Assembly: GCA_017311185.1 (NCBI GenBank)
Contig: JAESUZ010003880.1
Coordinates: 62,001 to 126,000 of the forward strand
DNA length: 64,000 nt
Origin: Proteles cristata cristata
Lineage: Eukaryota > Chordata > Mammalia > Carnivora > Hyaenidae
Direction: 5' to 3'
The position numbers and the translations under genes were made by a program. Below the pieces are notes generated by a model. It did not search any database and was not told where the DNA came from. It saw only the letters and a program-made list of their open reading frames with translations. Shown here in pieces: positions 35,335 through 46,226 of this stretch; within the stretch, counting starts at the first letter, position 1; each line of letters begins with the position of its first letter.

Positions 35335-35480
35335 CTCTGATATGTGAATTTAAACAAGTTCGTTAAATCCTGAGCATGTTTCCTCAACTCTGCAATGAGG
35401 ATAATAATACTGACCTCCTTAGGACAATTGTGAGAATTACAGTAAGCAGTGACTATACGCTAACTATTAAGTGAAAGCAG
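35335..35480 (+). repeat. MIR fragment
   Basis: AACAAGTTCGTTAAATCCTG, TTTCCTCAACTCTGCAATGA and TAATAATACTGACCTCC preserve MIR order. A short (AGC)n-like run follows at about 35477-35510. Confidence 0.75.
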
Positions 35481-35699
35481 CAATAACAGTAGCAGCAACA
35501 GCAGCAGTGGCAGCCTTAGTTATCATTCTGTCCTGATGCACAGGGAACCATGTACAGGTCTAAGAATAAAATCTAAGAGTGTATTTTAAGAAGGAAAAGG
35601 TGATCAACTTTAGCATATTTTTGGTGAAGGAAGATCAACGCCTTTTAAATTTGACCAGAAAGAAATTGTCGCGGAGATTATTTTAAGAAAATATTTTCA

Positions 35700-35893
35700 G
35701 GGGCACCTGGGTAGCTCACCCACTTAAGCATTTGACTTCTGCTCAGGTCATGATCTCACGGTTCTGAGGTCAAGCCCCGCACTTGGCTTTTGACTGTCAG
35801 CACAGAGCCCACTAGATTCTCTGTCACCCACTTTATCTGCCCTTCCCTGGTTGTGTTCTCTCTCTCAAAAATAGACATCTAAAAATAATATAA
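35700..35893 (+). mobile_element. SINEC long form
   Basis: AAGAAAATATTTTCA ends at 35699, and AAGAATATTTTCA starts at about 35894. Confidence 0.9.
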
Positions 35894-36039
35894 AAGAATA
35901 TTTTCAAAGCAGTAAGGTGAGAAGCATGATTGTAGGTGGCTAATTAAAAGAAAATGGAGATGGAGATGGCAGGTATAAACCAGGCATTTTCAAAATTTTG
36001 TATCCACCAATCACTATCATAGTCATAATATACTTTTTA

Positions 36040-36252
36040 AAAATTTTTAAATGTTTATTCATTTTTTTGAGTCAGAGAGACAGAGTGTTAGTGGGGGAGG
36101 GTCAGAGAGAGAGGGAGACACAGAATCCGAAGCAGGCTCCAGGCTCTGAGCTGTCAGCACAGAGCCCAAAGCAGGGCTCAAACTCATGAACCATGAGGTC
36201 ATGATCTGAGCTGAAGTCAGATGTTTAACTGACCTAGCCACCCAGGTGCCCC
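36040..36252 (-). mobile_element. SINEC long form
   Basis: Complete copy in minus orientation. ATAATATACTTTTTA before, and GATGATATTTTTTAA after. Confidence 0.92.
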
Positions 36253-36458
36253 GATGATATTTTTTAAATCATAGAAAGACATATTTCTAGGCTTTTAAAA
36301 TTATTGTCCTCATTCACAGCAAGTTTTAGGATTGAGAAAAATAATTACCTAAGGCTGTCTTATTGCCATTGTTCTAACTCACAAAAGGTTCTATTAGTGG
36401 TTGACAATACAGAAAACTATTGAGGTTATTTGACAAAGAGTACATTGATGATGAATTA

Positions 36459-36620
36459 AAATTTTTTTAATGTTTTTTACTTATTTCTGAGAAAGAGAGA
36501 GGGAGACAGCATGAGCAGGGGAGGGTCAGAGAGAGAGGGAGGCACAATCCAAAACAGGCTCCAGGCTCTGAGCTAGCTGTCAGCACAGAGCCAAAGTCTG
36601 ATCAAGACTGAGCCACCCAG
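36459..36620 (-). mobile_element. SINEC long form with deleted head, abutting an inverted copy
   Basis: Tail and middle are normal, but between the middle and the GAGCCACCCAGG head about 50 bp are missing. Confidence 0.85.
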
Positions 36621-36800
36621 GTTGAGTGTCCGACTTTGGCTCAGGTTCGTGGGTTCAAGCCCCAGGTCGGGCTCTGTGCTGACAGCTAGCTCAGAGCCTG
36701 GAGCCTGTTTCGGATTCTGCGTCTCCCTCTCTCTGACCCTCCCCTGCTCATGCTGTCTCCCTCTCTCTCAGAAATAAAAAACATTTTTAAAATTTTAATA
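36621..36800 (+). mobile_element. SINEC long form lacking its first bases, inverted to its neighbour
   Basis: Starts in mid-head (TTGAGTGTCCGACTTTGGC) right after CCACCCAGG of the minus copy. The rest is complete, to an A-rich end. Confidence 0.88.
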
Positions 36801-36927
36801 AAAAAAATAAAGCTGATAAGTAAAGTAGGCAGGGGGAGGCAAACCAGAGCTCTAAGTAGACAGGAGACTGAAGAAAAATGAATTTTTAGTGACTGTGATG
36901 AAACACGGTTTCATGGCAACTATTTCT

Positions 36928-37300
36928 CAGAGGTTTCATAACTAATTAGCATACCAGAGTTGCATTCGTAATTGGAATTAACCAGACAAATCACTCCACC
37001 AACTAAGAACGGCCATGCACTACCACCCACGGAATCAAGAAAGAGCTACCAATCTGTCAATCCTGTCTATGTCCCAGGTGGGTGATGTTTCCTGTGTTGA
37101 GTCAAATTAAGCCACAGGCTCCACTCCTGGTGATGACCTTCTGTCAATTCCTTTAAGTTTCAGCTTTGAAACCATACTCCCCCGACACACCCCCACCCCC
37201 AACCAGAATCCAAAGACCTTGGTTTCCCAAAGGTACCCTGGTGCATCACCAGTCAGCATCATTTATGTTTGGAACTATGGCAGCTGTCTCTATGCCACTG
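36928..37300 (-). pseudogene. 18S rRNA pseudogene fragment (antisense)
   Basis: Read on the minus strand this is part of the 18S small-subunit rRNA. AACTAAGAACGGCCATGCAC (37000-37019, plus strand) and GTGTTGAGTCAAATTAAGCC are universally conserved rRNA words in antisense, followed by CAATTCCTTTAAGTTTCAGC and CCAGTCAGCATCATTTATG. The colinear match covers about 370 bp from the second half of the molecule. It has many substitutions, mostly C to T/A type, and about 20 bases are missing near 37230. It is far too short and altered to be a working gene; it is a dispersed copy, perhaps made by reverse transcription of rRNA. No clear tail or target duplication was found. Confidence 0.93.
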
Positions 37301-37534
37301 AGACCTACTGATAAAAGCCTCTCACTGATGATATAAGGGAGAAGAGAAATTAAGGGGTTGAGGCAGGAAGCTATATATTAAGCAATTTCAAGATGTGGAA
37401 AGCTGCATGTTTAAAAGCAGAGGTTTAGGAGCCTGTGAAAAGGAAGAGAACAAAGAAATGGAAGAAGTAGCAGAAAAGCTTAGCAATAAACTACCTCACA
37501 AATTAGGATAGGATAAAATTCAATGATAATAATA

Positions 37535-37950
37535 GTACGTAACATTTATTGGGAACTATCATCATTTTAAAATTTTGTTACATCTCTGTGTTATGCATAG
37601 TAGTAGCTAATAGGAATACCACAATTCTGATTTTTACTGGTTTCAATAAAAAATTTGTAAATTATACAGAAAGATCATTTATCCACCTTTTGGACTTAAG
37701 TTTTACTTTGAATTCATGTAGTACTTCACACATTACAAAAGCATTCACATAATCCTCAAAACAATGTGAATCTGCTGAATCAGTTTTGTAATTCTCATTT
37801 TCAGAGAGAATCTCAGGCAGGGTCCATGTCCAGTGCAGAGCCCATGTCCAGTGCAGAGCCCAATGAGGGGCTCAATCCTCCAACCAGGAGATTATGACCT
37901 GAGCAGAAATCAACAGTTGGAGGCTTAACCAACTGAGCCACCCAGGCTTT
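37535..37950 (-). repeat. MIR fragment and degraded SINEC
   Basis: AACATTTATTGGGAACTATC at 37541 and CACATAATCCTCAAAACAAT at 37746 look like antisense MIR. From 37805 to 37950 an old minus SINEC follows, ending GAGCCACCCAGG. Within it CATGTCCAGTGCAGAGCCCA is present twice in tandem (about 37826-37861). Confidence 0.65.
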
Positions 37951-38060
37951 TTTTGTTTCTCTTAAGCCCACAGTTGGTTATGAAGAAAGAATTCTTACAT
38001 TTTCAGTAGATATTATTTTAAGTGTTGGACTTCCAAACTAGCGTTCATCTCAAGATAAAA

Positions 38061-38280
38061 TGGTGGGGTTTTTTATGTTTATTTATTAATTTGAGAGAGA
38101 GAGTGAACGCAAGCAGGGGAGGAGTAGAGAGAGAAGGAGAGAAAGGGAGAATCCCAAGCAGGATCTGCACTTCGGTGCAGACGCTGACTGACACAGGGCT
38201 TCAACTCATGAACCATGAGATCATGACCTGAGCCGAAATCAAGAGTTACACGCTTAGCCAACTGAGCCACCCAGGTGCCC
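38061..38280 (-). mobile_element. SINEC long form
   Basis: Duplication CTCAAGATAAAA at 38049-38060, and CTTAAGATAAAA at 38281-38292. Confidence 0.92.
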
Positions 38281-38517
38281 CTTAAGATAAAACATTTTAT
38301 GTTCATTCAGATTTCCTCTATTTCCCCAAAGACCCAGTGAGTTCCCTCCTGTGCCACTCCTGATCAGGCCTCTCTGAGGCAACACAATATCTATGCGTGT
38401 TTCTCATTCTCTCTGTCATCCCCCAAATTTAAAAACCTATTTCCCGTTATCTTCACAGCACTGTTAATTTACTTAATTCATTAATTTGCACTAAGATATT
38501 AAAACTGTTAGGAGTTT

Positions 38518-38620
38518 GGGGTGCCTGGCTGGCTCAGTCAGGGAACACGCAACTCTTAATCTTGGGATCATAGGTTCAGGCCCCATGTTGGGTGTGGTGC
38601 TTTCTTGGGAAAAAAATCCA
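38518..38620 (+). mobile_element. SINEC short form
   Basis: TAAAACTGTTAGGAGTTT at 38500-38517, and ATAAACTGATAGGAGCTT just after. Confidence 0.9.
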
Positions 38621-38639
38621 ATAAACTGATAGGAGCTTA

Positions 38640-39560
38640 ACAAATCATCCTCCCCACTCCAGATTTGCATTTTAACCTAGGGTTTTAAATTGTTTTAATA
38701 ATACAGGCATTTCTCCCTCATAATGGAGCCAAGGTAATTTGGTTTTTCCTGGCATCCAATCACACCAACACTACAAAGGCATACTTTATAGAATTTTTTG
38801 TATGAATAACCCTAATCTTCATTACATGTACACTAGTATTAAACAACAAGGGAGAAAATTATTCACAATGAGAGCAGTCAAAATTATAACTCTCTTGCCC
38901 AGTTTAATTTTGTGATTGACTAATGATAATGTTAAAACTAGATTTTATCTTAATTCAATAAAACGCTATAAGCATAAGCAAATAAGTTAAATGCTTAAGT
39001 CATTCTTTAATACTATCATTGATTTATATGAAAACAAGAAGTAACTTCATAAATGTTCAATAGTGGATTTATATGAATTTACTTCTGTGATCAATCCTGA
39101 GGCATTTAAGAATTTTCATGCAAATAGATGAAAGAAAACTTCATTGTTACTATAAAGACCTTCTTTCTGTCACCTTTTGTTTTCTACTGATTGACCCATC
39201 TTTCATTATTCTTCTATAGATCAGGAACCATATATTTAGTTTAAAAATTAAGAAACCTCTAAGCATCTGTTCTGCTTAGTTTTGTAAATACTAGTTTAAG
39301 GACCAAAGATAAGATAAAATAGACAGAGGCTATCTGCCTTACACACAACTCCTTTCCCTTTAAGAATTTCCTGTGGAAATGAAGTTTTCTAGAACTTCAT
39401 CTCTGGGTAGCTGAGCAGGAGAAGCTTACAGACAGTAACAGATGGTTGAACCAATTACTATCACCAAGAGGGCCCTGTGGCCTGAAAGGAAGTCTCCTTA
39501 AGACAACAGAAAAAAGCAGTGTGATCATCCTAGCTCTTGCACATTAAGAATTGTTAGGTT
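38640..39560. other. Intergenic sequence, nothing recognised
   Basis: AT-rich and free of SINEC copies; no gene or RNA signal. Confidence 0.5.
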
Positions 39561-39673
39561 TTGTTTTTTTTTTAAGATTTATTTTTAAATAACCCCTACA
39601 CCCAACATGGGGCTCAAACTTACAACCCTGAGATCAAGAGTCATGTGCCCTATCTATGGAGCCAGGCATCCCA
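39561..39673 (-). mobile_element. SINEC short form
   Basis: TTTAAGATTTATTTTTAAAT start and GAGCCAGGCATCCC end in minus orientation. Confidence 0.85.
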
Positions 39674-39892
39674 GCATTGTTAACTCTTTTTACTGCATGA
39701 AAATATCCTGAATCTACAGTGTGAGGTTTCCTTTCTATGATGCAGTACCTCACTACATTGATTACTGCTTTACACTCAGCTTTCTGGTTTTTTGTAACAT
39801 GAAAGGATTTCAATTTTGAAAGGGTTTGTGAAAATGTAAATAATTATACAAAAAATGGTTAACCACTTTTCTTATTTTTTTAAATGGGTTTA

Positions 39893-40102
39893 GGGGTGCC
39901 TGGGTAGCTTAGTTAAGCACCTGACTTTTGATTTCAGCTCAGGTCATGACCTCATGGTTTGTGGGTTCAAGCCCCACATTAGGCTCTGTGCTGATACTGT
40001 GGAGACTGCCTGCTTGGGATTCTCTGTCTCCCTCTCTCTCTGCCCCTCCCCTGCTGGCTTTCTCTTAAAAATAAACAAACATTTTTTAAATATTAAAAAA
40101 AA
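39893..40102 (+). mobile_element. SINEC long form
   Basis: AAATGGGTTTA before, and AAACAGGTTTA after. Confidence 0.9.
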
Positions 40103-40126
40103 AAACAGGTTTAAAAATATGTATAG

Positions 40127-40318
40127 AGGCACCTGGGTGGTTCAGTCAGTTAAGCATACGATTTTGGCTTATGTCATGATCTGACGGTTTGTGAGTTCAA
40201 GGCCCACCCACATCAGGCTCTCTGCTGTCAGCACAGAGACCACTTTGGATGCTCTGTCTCCCTCTCTCTTCATCCCTCCCCCCTCTCAAAAATAAATAAG
40301 CATTTGAATTAATTAATT
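40127..40318 (+). mobile_element. SINEC long form
   Basis: AAAAATATGTATAG at 40113-40126, and AAAAACATGTACAG at 40319-40332. Tail with AATT repeats. Confidence 0.9.
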
Positions 40319-40396
40319 AAAAACATGTACAGTATAAAACAAAATTTAGGTACTCCCAATAATCTTCCCTTATGAAAGATTATTTTCCCTCATGAA

Positions 40397-40500
40397 GGAT
40401 GCCTGGCTGGCTCAGTTGGAAGACTATGTGACACCTGATCTCAAGGGCATGAGTTCAAGCCCCACACTGGGTATAAAGATTACTTAAATAAAACTTCAAA
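40397..40500 (+). mobile_element. SINEC short form
   Basis: TTATTTTCCCTCATGAA before, and TTACTTTCCTTCATGAA after it. Confidence 0.9.
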
Positions 40501-40519
40501 AGAAAATTACTTTCCTTCA

Positions 40520-40920
40520 TGAAAGATACTTTTAGTATCTTTTTGCCATGGTTTACTAAAGCTTTATAAGTTAGAATTTCCAATTCTTAACCCTTCTCCT
40601 TTCTCTCTCTGCTTTTCCAGACCCTTCCCCTGCTTGCTATGAGAAAGAGAGGCTAAAACTTGGTTCTACATGTTTCTCAGAGTACCATAACTAATTGTAA
40701 ACTTTATGGTATTTATCCTCCAATAGAGGAGATAAAAGTAAAACATGCAACACATTTGAAGAACTAAAACCATTTAGATAAACTGTCATGCACTGTGATT
40801 ATAACTAGATATACATGTTATATTATACATGCACACACACATATCCTTAGCTTATCCTTAGAAAGGCATCCAGGCTTAAGAAAATATCTCATTTGTTTGC
40901 CACAATGCTTAAAATCTCAT
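40520..40920. other. Intergenic sequence, nothing recognised
   Basis: CT-rich patch at about 40600-40640; otherwise nothing seen. Confidence 0.5.
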
Positions 40921-40925
40921 TTTTT

Positions 40926-41043
40926 AAATTTATTTCTTTTTTCAGATTTTATTTTTAAGTAATCTCTACACCCAATGTGGGGCTCATATCACAACTCTGA
41001 GATCGAGTCTCTCATTCCACCAACTGAGCCAGCAGGGATCCCT
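40926..41043 (-). mobile_element. SINEC short form
   Basis: AAAATCTCATTTTTTA at 40910-40925, and AAAATCTCATTTTA at 41044-41057. Confidence 0.9.
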
Positions 41044-41159
41044 AAAATCTCATTTTAGAAATCCCATACTCAGTGTCTATCGGAGGTTCCATTGTAAATA
41101 GTCATAAATAGAAATGCAAAAAACATACTAAACACTATTAATTTACCACATGATAATTG

Positions 41160-41210
41160 GGCTCCTTAGAAAATGGAAGTTTGGAGGCTCCTTAGAAAAT
41201 GGAAGTTTGG
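41160..41210. repeat. 26-bp tandem duplication at a SINE target
   Basis: GGCTCCTTAGAAAATGGAAG plus TTTGG occurs at 41160-41184 and 41186-41210. Confidence 0.95.
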
Positions 41211-41433
41211 GGCGCCTGGGTGGCTTAGTCGGTTGGGTGTCCGACTTTCGCTCAGGTCATGATCTTGCGGTTCGTGGGTTCGAGCCCGCATCGGGCTCTG
41301 TGCTGACTGCCAGGTCAGAGCCTGGAGCCTGTTTCAGAGTCTGTACCTCCCTCTCTCTCTGACCCTCCCCTGCTCAAGCTGTCTCTCTCTCTCCTAGAAA
41401 TAAATAAAAATATTAAAAAAAAAAAAAAAGAAA
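41211..41433 (+). mobile_element. SINEC long form, uniform young type
   Basis: AGAAAATGGAAGTTTGG at 41194-41210 and 41434-41450, perfect. A long A tail ends in AAAAG units. Confidence 0.95.
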
Positions 41434-41825
41434 AGAAAATGGAAGTTTGGAGTAAAAAGTCCTAGAATAAAATGGGAAACAATTTCATGGGAAAAAAGAA
41501 AAGCCTTGATAGACTGAGATGAAGCCCTGGACACAAGCAGCCTGTGGATTCCTGAAAAAACTGAGTAGGATGGAGGTAAAGAAGATATTGAGAGACAAAA
41601 TGACTAGCTTCACAATTTTGCTACTGTTAATGTCAAAACCCTGGGCTCGGTTTCAGTTTCCAGTAGGACTGTGCTGTACTTTTCAAGCTTCCCTCACAGG
41701 CCAGTAAATAAACACTTACCAGTCCTTTAAAATTAAATCAGCTTTGGTGTCTTCTACTTCTTAATGTGCATTTGCCTCTCCTACCTGCCACCACCCTCAT
41801 TCTTTCTTAGAATTAAAAAAGACTA

Positions 41826-41917
41826 GGGGCATCTGGTTGGCTCAGTCAGTAGAGCGTGTGGCTCTCAATCTCAAGGCAGTGAGTTCAAGCCCCACATTGG
41901 GCATGGAGCCTAGAAAA
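41826..41917 (+). mobile_element. SINEC short form
   Basis: Head GGGGCATCTGGTTGGCTC, tRNA-like box, then a very short tail. AATTAAAAAAGACTA / AACTAAAAAAGAGAA flanks. Confidence 0.85.
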
Positions 41918-42114
41918 AGAAACTAAAAAAGAGAACTTAAAAGCTAATTCTAAAGCCATTTCTTTCTGCTCACTTTCCATTCACTGTATTCACTTACTAA
42001 GACCATATCTTGTCATCTGCTCATCTACCATTTCTCCCTAAACTCTTATATATTTGCCTCAAATTTAAGGTTCTTTGGCTCATTCTATTTTTTAAAAGCA
42101 TCAGTGTCCTATTC

Positions 42115-42310
42115 TTTTTTTTTTTTTTTGTAGTTTATTTATTTTTGAGACAAAGCACAAGTGGGGGAGGGGAAGACAGAAAGGGAGACATGGAATCTGA
42201 AATAGGCTCCAAGCTCTGAGCTGTCAGCACAGAACCCGATGCCGGACTCGAACCCATTGACCACGAGCTGAAGTCAGATGCTTAACCGACTGAGCCACTC
42301 AGACGCCCCA
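42115..42310 (-). mobile_element. SINEC long form
   Basis: Long T run left, GAGCCACTCAGACGCCCC right. TCATTCTATTTTTTAAAA is repeated at about 42080 and 42315. Confidence 0.9.
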
Positions 42311-42334
42311 TGGGTCATTCTATTTTTTAAAAAA

Positions 42335-43750
42335 TCAACATCAGGGTGTTGTTACACTTTAAATTAAACTTAAGGTCCGAGTCTTTTTAAGTATTTTCTT
42401 TACCTACTTTCTCCATTCAATCCTTTCTCTCTCCCTAACATTGAAATAAAGGTCATAGACATTCTTGGTGCATAGCATGGTGCATGCCAGGCACATAGGT
42501 GTTCAAAAAATATGTGTCAAATAAATCTTTCATAACTTTAAAATTATTGATAGGAACATTTAGTCTGTAAAACTATAAAATTCTTGGAAGTAGTTTCCTG
42601 AAAGTTAACAAGACCCTAAATTCTTCTTTAATAGACAATTAGGATTCCTAAGATAGTTCTCATTTTCATGAAAGACTGGAATAGAAAATTCTAAAAATTA
42701 GCACAAAGACTAAAAAAAAGCCTTAAGGTTAACAAAATTTGCAGTGTTTTGTCTTCCTTTAAATCATTCAGACTCTCAGAATCCAAGAAATAACCAGTTT
42801 GTCTTGTACCCATTTCAGAAGTTGGATCTGGCCTCAGAATGGAGGTATCAGAATCATTAAAATTTTTATCTTGTTAGGAAACTGTACTTAGCTTAGAAAA
42901 AAGGCAAATTGTGATTTCTCCCGATATGGGGACTGTGGAAACCAGGGAAACTCCTACACATCATTTCCACAGTCCCATATTATGAGAGAGAATATCTAAT
43001 TTTGTTAATTAATTAAGCATTTTAAGAATATTTTTGGCCAGCACTGTACTAAGGAGCTGTAGAGAGACACACAGTAGAGCAAGTGCACATTCCTTCTCCC
43101 CAAAGAAGTTACAATGCAAAGAGAGAACCAGGCGCGGAACTCAGAACAAAAGCTGTGACTGCATAATAATGTATTGGGGGTGGGGGATGGGGATCTGAAA
43201 GCCTGGTTACTAGGAAAGCAATTTCCAGGAGGTGAGAGCTTAGGCCACCCTCTGAAAAGAGGCTGATTGTAATGATTTGCAGGAGTGAACGTTGGAGGGC
43301 CTTCTACTTAGGAGATAAACATCTGCTCAGATTTAAAGGTGGGAAGTGCCTGAAGTGTGCCAGGACTGTAAAGAGACTGACCTCTCAACAGTTAAAGGCT
43401 GATAAAGGGGAGAGACTGATTTTGACGATGTAGGTAAGTTTGGGGAAGCCTGTTGATTATGTGTGAGAGGAAGAAGACATTTTTTCTTTGTTATAGTAAA
43501 AAGCTTAGATTTCACGAGATTGGTGTAAAACAAAGAGGAAAATTACATGAGAAAAATTATTATGACAGTTATGTAAAAATGAGGTTCTGGTTCTGGAGCT
43601 CTGGAATCAAGCTACATGGCTTAATTTAGGCCTATGTTGTTAAGACTCAGAATAAAATGGTAGCTAAGGAAATTTTCAGAGTTGAGTATATAGTAATGAC
43701 AATAAATATATATAAAGCTATGTTACAATCGATCTCTTTAATTATTAACA
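42335..43750. other. Intergenic sequence with an inverted repeat
   Basis: Mostly unrecognised. A hairpin-forming segment is at 42916-42992 (listed separately). CTGTACTAAGGAGCTGTAGAGAG at about 43045 may be part of an old interspersed repeat. Confidence 0.5.
42916..42992. repeat. Inverted repeat with hairpin potential
   Basis: ATATGGGGACTGTGGAAA (42924-42941) pairs with TTTCCACAGTCCCATAT (42964-42980), with one bulged G and a 22-nt loop. Weaker pairing (TTTCTC with GAGAAT) extends outwards. This could be a small DNA-transposon relic or a microRNA-like hairpin. Nothing else in the window matches it. Confidence 0.8.
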
Positions 43751-43774
43751 CAATTAATGATAATCTGATAATTT

Positions 43775-43989
43775 TTTTTTTTTATTTCTAGGAGAGAGAG
43801 AGAGAGAGAGAGAGAGACAGCGTGAGCAGGGGAGGGTCAGAGAGAGAGGGAGTCACAGACTGAAACAGTCTCCAGGCTCTGAGCTGGCAGTCAGCCCAGA
43901 GCCCGACGCGGGGCTCGAACCCACGAACCTCGAGATCATGACCTAAGCAAAAGTCGGACGCTTAACCGACTAAGCCACCCAGGCGCCCC
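43775..43989 (-). mobile_element. SINEC long form, uniform young type
   Basis: TTATTTCTAGGAGAGAG start and CTAAGCCACCCAGGCGCCCC end. TGATAATCTGATAATTT before, and TGATAATCTCCAGATAATTT after. Confidence 0.93.
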
Positions 43990-43994
43990 TGATA

Positions 43995-44375
43995 ATCTCC
44001 AGATAATTTCTTATCTCTAGCTCATTCCTTCTCATCCAGCACCTCTCACCAGCTTACATCTTCGTATTTAAGACCTTTTATTGAGGACACCTATTCAGTA
44101 CCCTCCTCTTATGACTTACTCATCTTTGCTTTGTCTTCTTCCCATTTCACCTTTTTCTCTTCATTTATTCCATGAATAAATGAGTAAATATCATCTTAAT
44201 CTTTAAAAGACCCAGCCTAAATACCAACGTTTCCTTGAAGTTATTTACAATCTCAGGAAATTATCTGAATTTCTATCTGCGAGTCACTCTGGCCACATGC
44301 AACTTATTTCCTGATTACAATTTCTGAATACTGATGATCTTCATTCTGTTTAACCCCTTAAAACAGTTTTTAAAA
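43995..44375. other. Intergenic sequence, nothing recognised
   Basis: Mildly CT-rich; text such as CCTTGAAGTTATTTACAATC may be old L2, not certain. Confidence 0.4.
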
Positions 44376-44381
44376 ATTATG

Positions 44382-44585
44382 GGTGTGCCTGGATGGCTCA
44401 ATCGGTTAAGTGTTGGACTTTGGCTCAGGTTATGATCTCACAGTTTGTGAGTTCGAGCCCCACATCGGGCTCTCTGCTGCTGGTGCAGAGGCCACTTCAG
44501 ATCCTCTGCCCCCTCCCTCTGTGCCCCTCCCTCAATTGTGAACCCCCATGTACCCACGCACTCTCAAAAATAAATAAACATTTTT
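44382..44585 (+). mobile_element. SINEC long form
   Basis: Head GGGTGTGCCTGGATGGCTC; the CT-rich part is altered (CCCCCATGTACCCACGCAC). Confidence 0.88.
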
Positions 44586-44635
44586 AAAAATAATTATCAT
44601 CACTGCAGAACACTTAGAAAATAAAAGTCATCTGT

Positions 44636-44738
44636 GGAGTGACTGGCTGGCTCAGTCAGTGGACTGACTCTTGATCTCAAGTTTTTAAGTTCAAGCCCCA
44701 TGTTGGGTGGAGAGATAACTTTAAAAATCTTTTTAAAA
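44636..44738 (+). mobile_element. SINEC short form
   Basis: GGAGTGACTGGCTGGCTCAG head and AGAGATAACTTTAAAAATC tail. Confidence 0.85.
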
Positions 44739-44739
44739 T

Positions 44740-45130
44740 GGCACTTTTAATCTTGCCCCTATTACTAAAATGTGGATGTATTCCAAGTGTTCAATGTGAA
44801 TAGTACATACATACATTTTTAAATACAATATATACATTTTTGCATCCTGCTTTTAGTTTTTGCTTTTACACTGTTATTTTACAGACTCTTGGCATCTAAG
44901 CCATTCTACTCAGAATCTGAAGACCCCAGCTACTGCTGCTGCTTTTTTAATTCAGCTGTTAATCCTTATATCCTCTTTATGACTTTTGCTCCATTATGAC
45001 TCTTGTTGCCTGGTGTCCACTGTTTGCCTTCTCAATGTGCCTTTAATTAATTAATTTTTATTTCAATGTGACTTTAAATCAATGTTTAGCCCATCTCAAT
45101 CCCTTTTACCTCATACAGTGTTTGAGAAGA
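44740..45130. other. Intergenic sequence, nothing recognised
   Basis: Possible old L1/L2 text near 44800-44890; not assigned. Confidence 0.4.
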
Positions 45131-45261
45131 GGTTTTATTTATCTATCTATCTACTTGTGATTTTGTTTTTAAGTAATCCCTATTCCCAATGTGGGGCTTG
45201 AACTCGGAAACCCTGAGATCAAGAGCAGCATGCTCCACTGACTTGAGCCAGCCAGGTCCCC
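45131..45261 (-). mobile_element. SINEC short form with (TATC)n in its tail
   Basis: ATCTATCTATCTA tail side, then TAAGTAATCCCTATTCCC and GAGCCAGCCAGGTCCCC. Confidence 0.87.
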
Positions 45262-45466
45262 AGGGGTGAACAGGGAAAGCTTTTAAAGTGCTTCCTACAA
45301 ATTGATTGGTCTTGGGTCTCGTGTTCATCTCAGTCTAATAATCTGGAAAATAGGGAGAAGGGGTCATACAGTCCAAAAACATAATTTATGAAAGACTCTC
45401 TCTGAAGAATGGGAATGGCATGACCTACAAATTCTTTAATATTTTTTTTAGAAAATAAGATTAAAA

Positions 45467-45678
45467 AATTTTTTTATGTTTTATTTTATATTTGAGAGAG
45501 AGATACAGAGAGTGAGCATGGGAGGTGCAGAGAGATAGAGACAGAATTTGAAACAGGCTCCAGGCTCCAGGCTCCAAGATGTTAGCACAGAGCCCAATGG
45601 GAACCAAACTCATGAGCAGTGAGATCATGACCTGAGTCGAAGTTGGATGCTTAACCAATTGAGCCACCCAGGCACCCT
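45467..45678 (-). mobile_element. SINEC long form
   Basis: Contains a small tandem duplication CAGGCTCCAGGCTCCAGG in its middle at about 45557. Confidence 0.9.
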
Positions 45679-45710
45679 AAAAACAAAATTTTTTAAAAAG
45701 TAATCTTGGA

Positions 45711-45930
45711 GGGGCATCTGGGTGGCTCAGTAAGTTAAGTGTCTGACTTAAGTTCAGGTCATGGGTCGTGGGTTCGAGCCCCACGTCGGGCTCTGTGCTG
45801 ACAGCTAGCTCAGAGCCTGGAGCCTGTCTTCGGATTCTGTATCTCCCTCTCTCTCTGACCCTCCCCTGCTCATGCTGTCTCTATCTGTCTCTCTCAAAAA
45901 TAAATAAAACATTAAAAAAATAATAATAAT
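45711..45930 (+). mobile_element. SINEC long form
   Basis: AAAGTAATCTTGG at about 45697-45709 and 45931-45943. Confidence 0.93.
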
Positions 45931-45942
45931 AAAGTAATCTTG

Positions 45943-46105
45943 GGGCACCTGGGTGTCTGAGTCAGTTAAGCGTCTGACTTCGGCGTGGGTCATGATTTCA
46001 TGGTTTGTGAGTTCGAGCCCCACACTGGGCTCTCGGCTGCCAATGCAAAGCATGTTTGGGATCCTCTGTTTCCCTTGCTCTATTCCCCTTCCCTGCCCAC
46101 TCTCA
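45943..46105 (+). mobile_element. SINEC long form, tail replaced by purine repeats
   Basis: Begins in the right duplication of the previous copy; the normal CT end passes straight into a (GA/GAAA)n tract. Confidence 0.85.
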
Positions 46106-46162
46106 GAAAGAAAGAGAGAAAGAGAGAGAGAGAGAAAGAGAAAGAGAAAGAGAGAAAGAGAA

Positions 46163-46195
<33 letters not shown>

Positions 46196-46226
46196 AAGAG
46201 AGAAAGCAAGCAAGCAAGCAAGCAAG
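46106..46226. repeat. (GA/GAAA)n purine tract ending in (AAGC)n
   Basis: About 100 bases without a pyrimidine except one C near 46176, then five AAGC units. Confidence 0.95.

Noticed and set aside
36928..37300. A functional rRNA gene
   Set aside because: Only a small, much altered part of 18S is present, with no rDNA unit around it.
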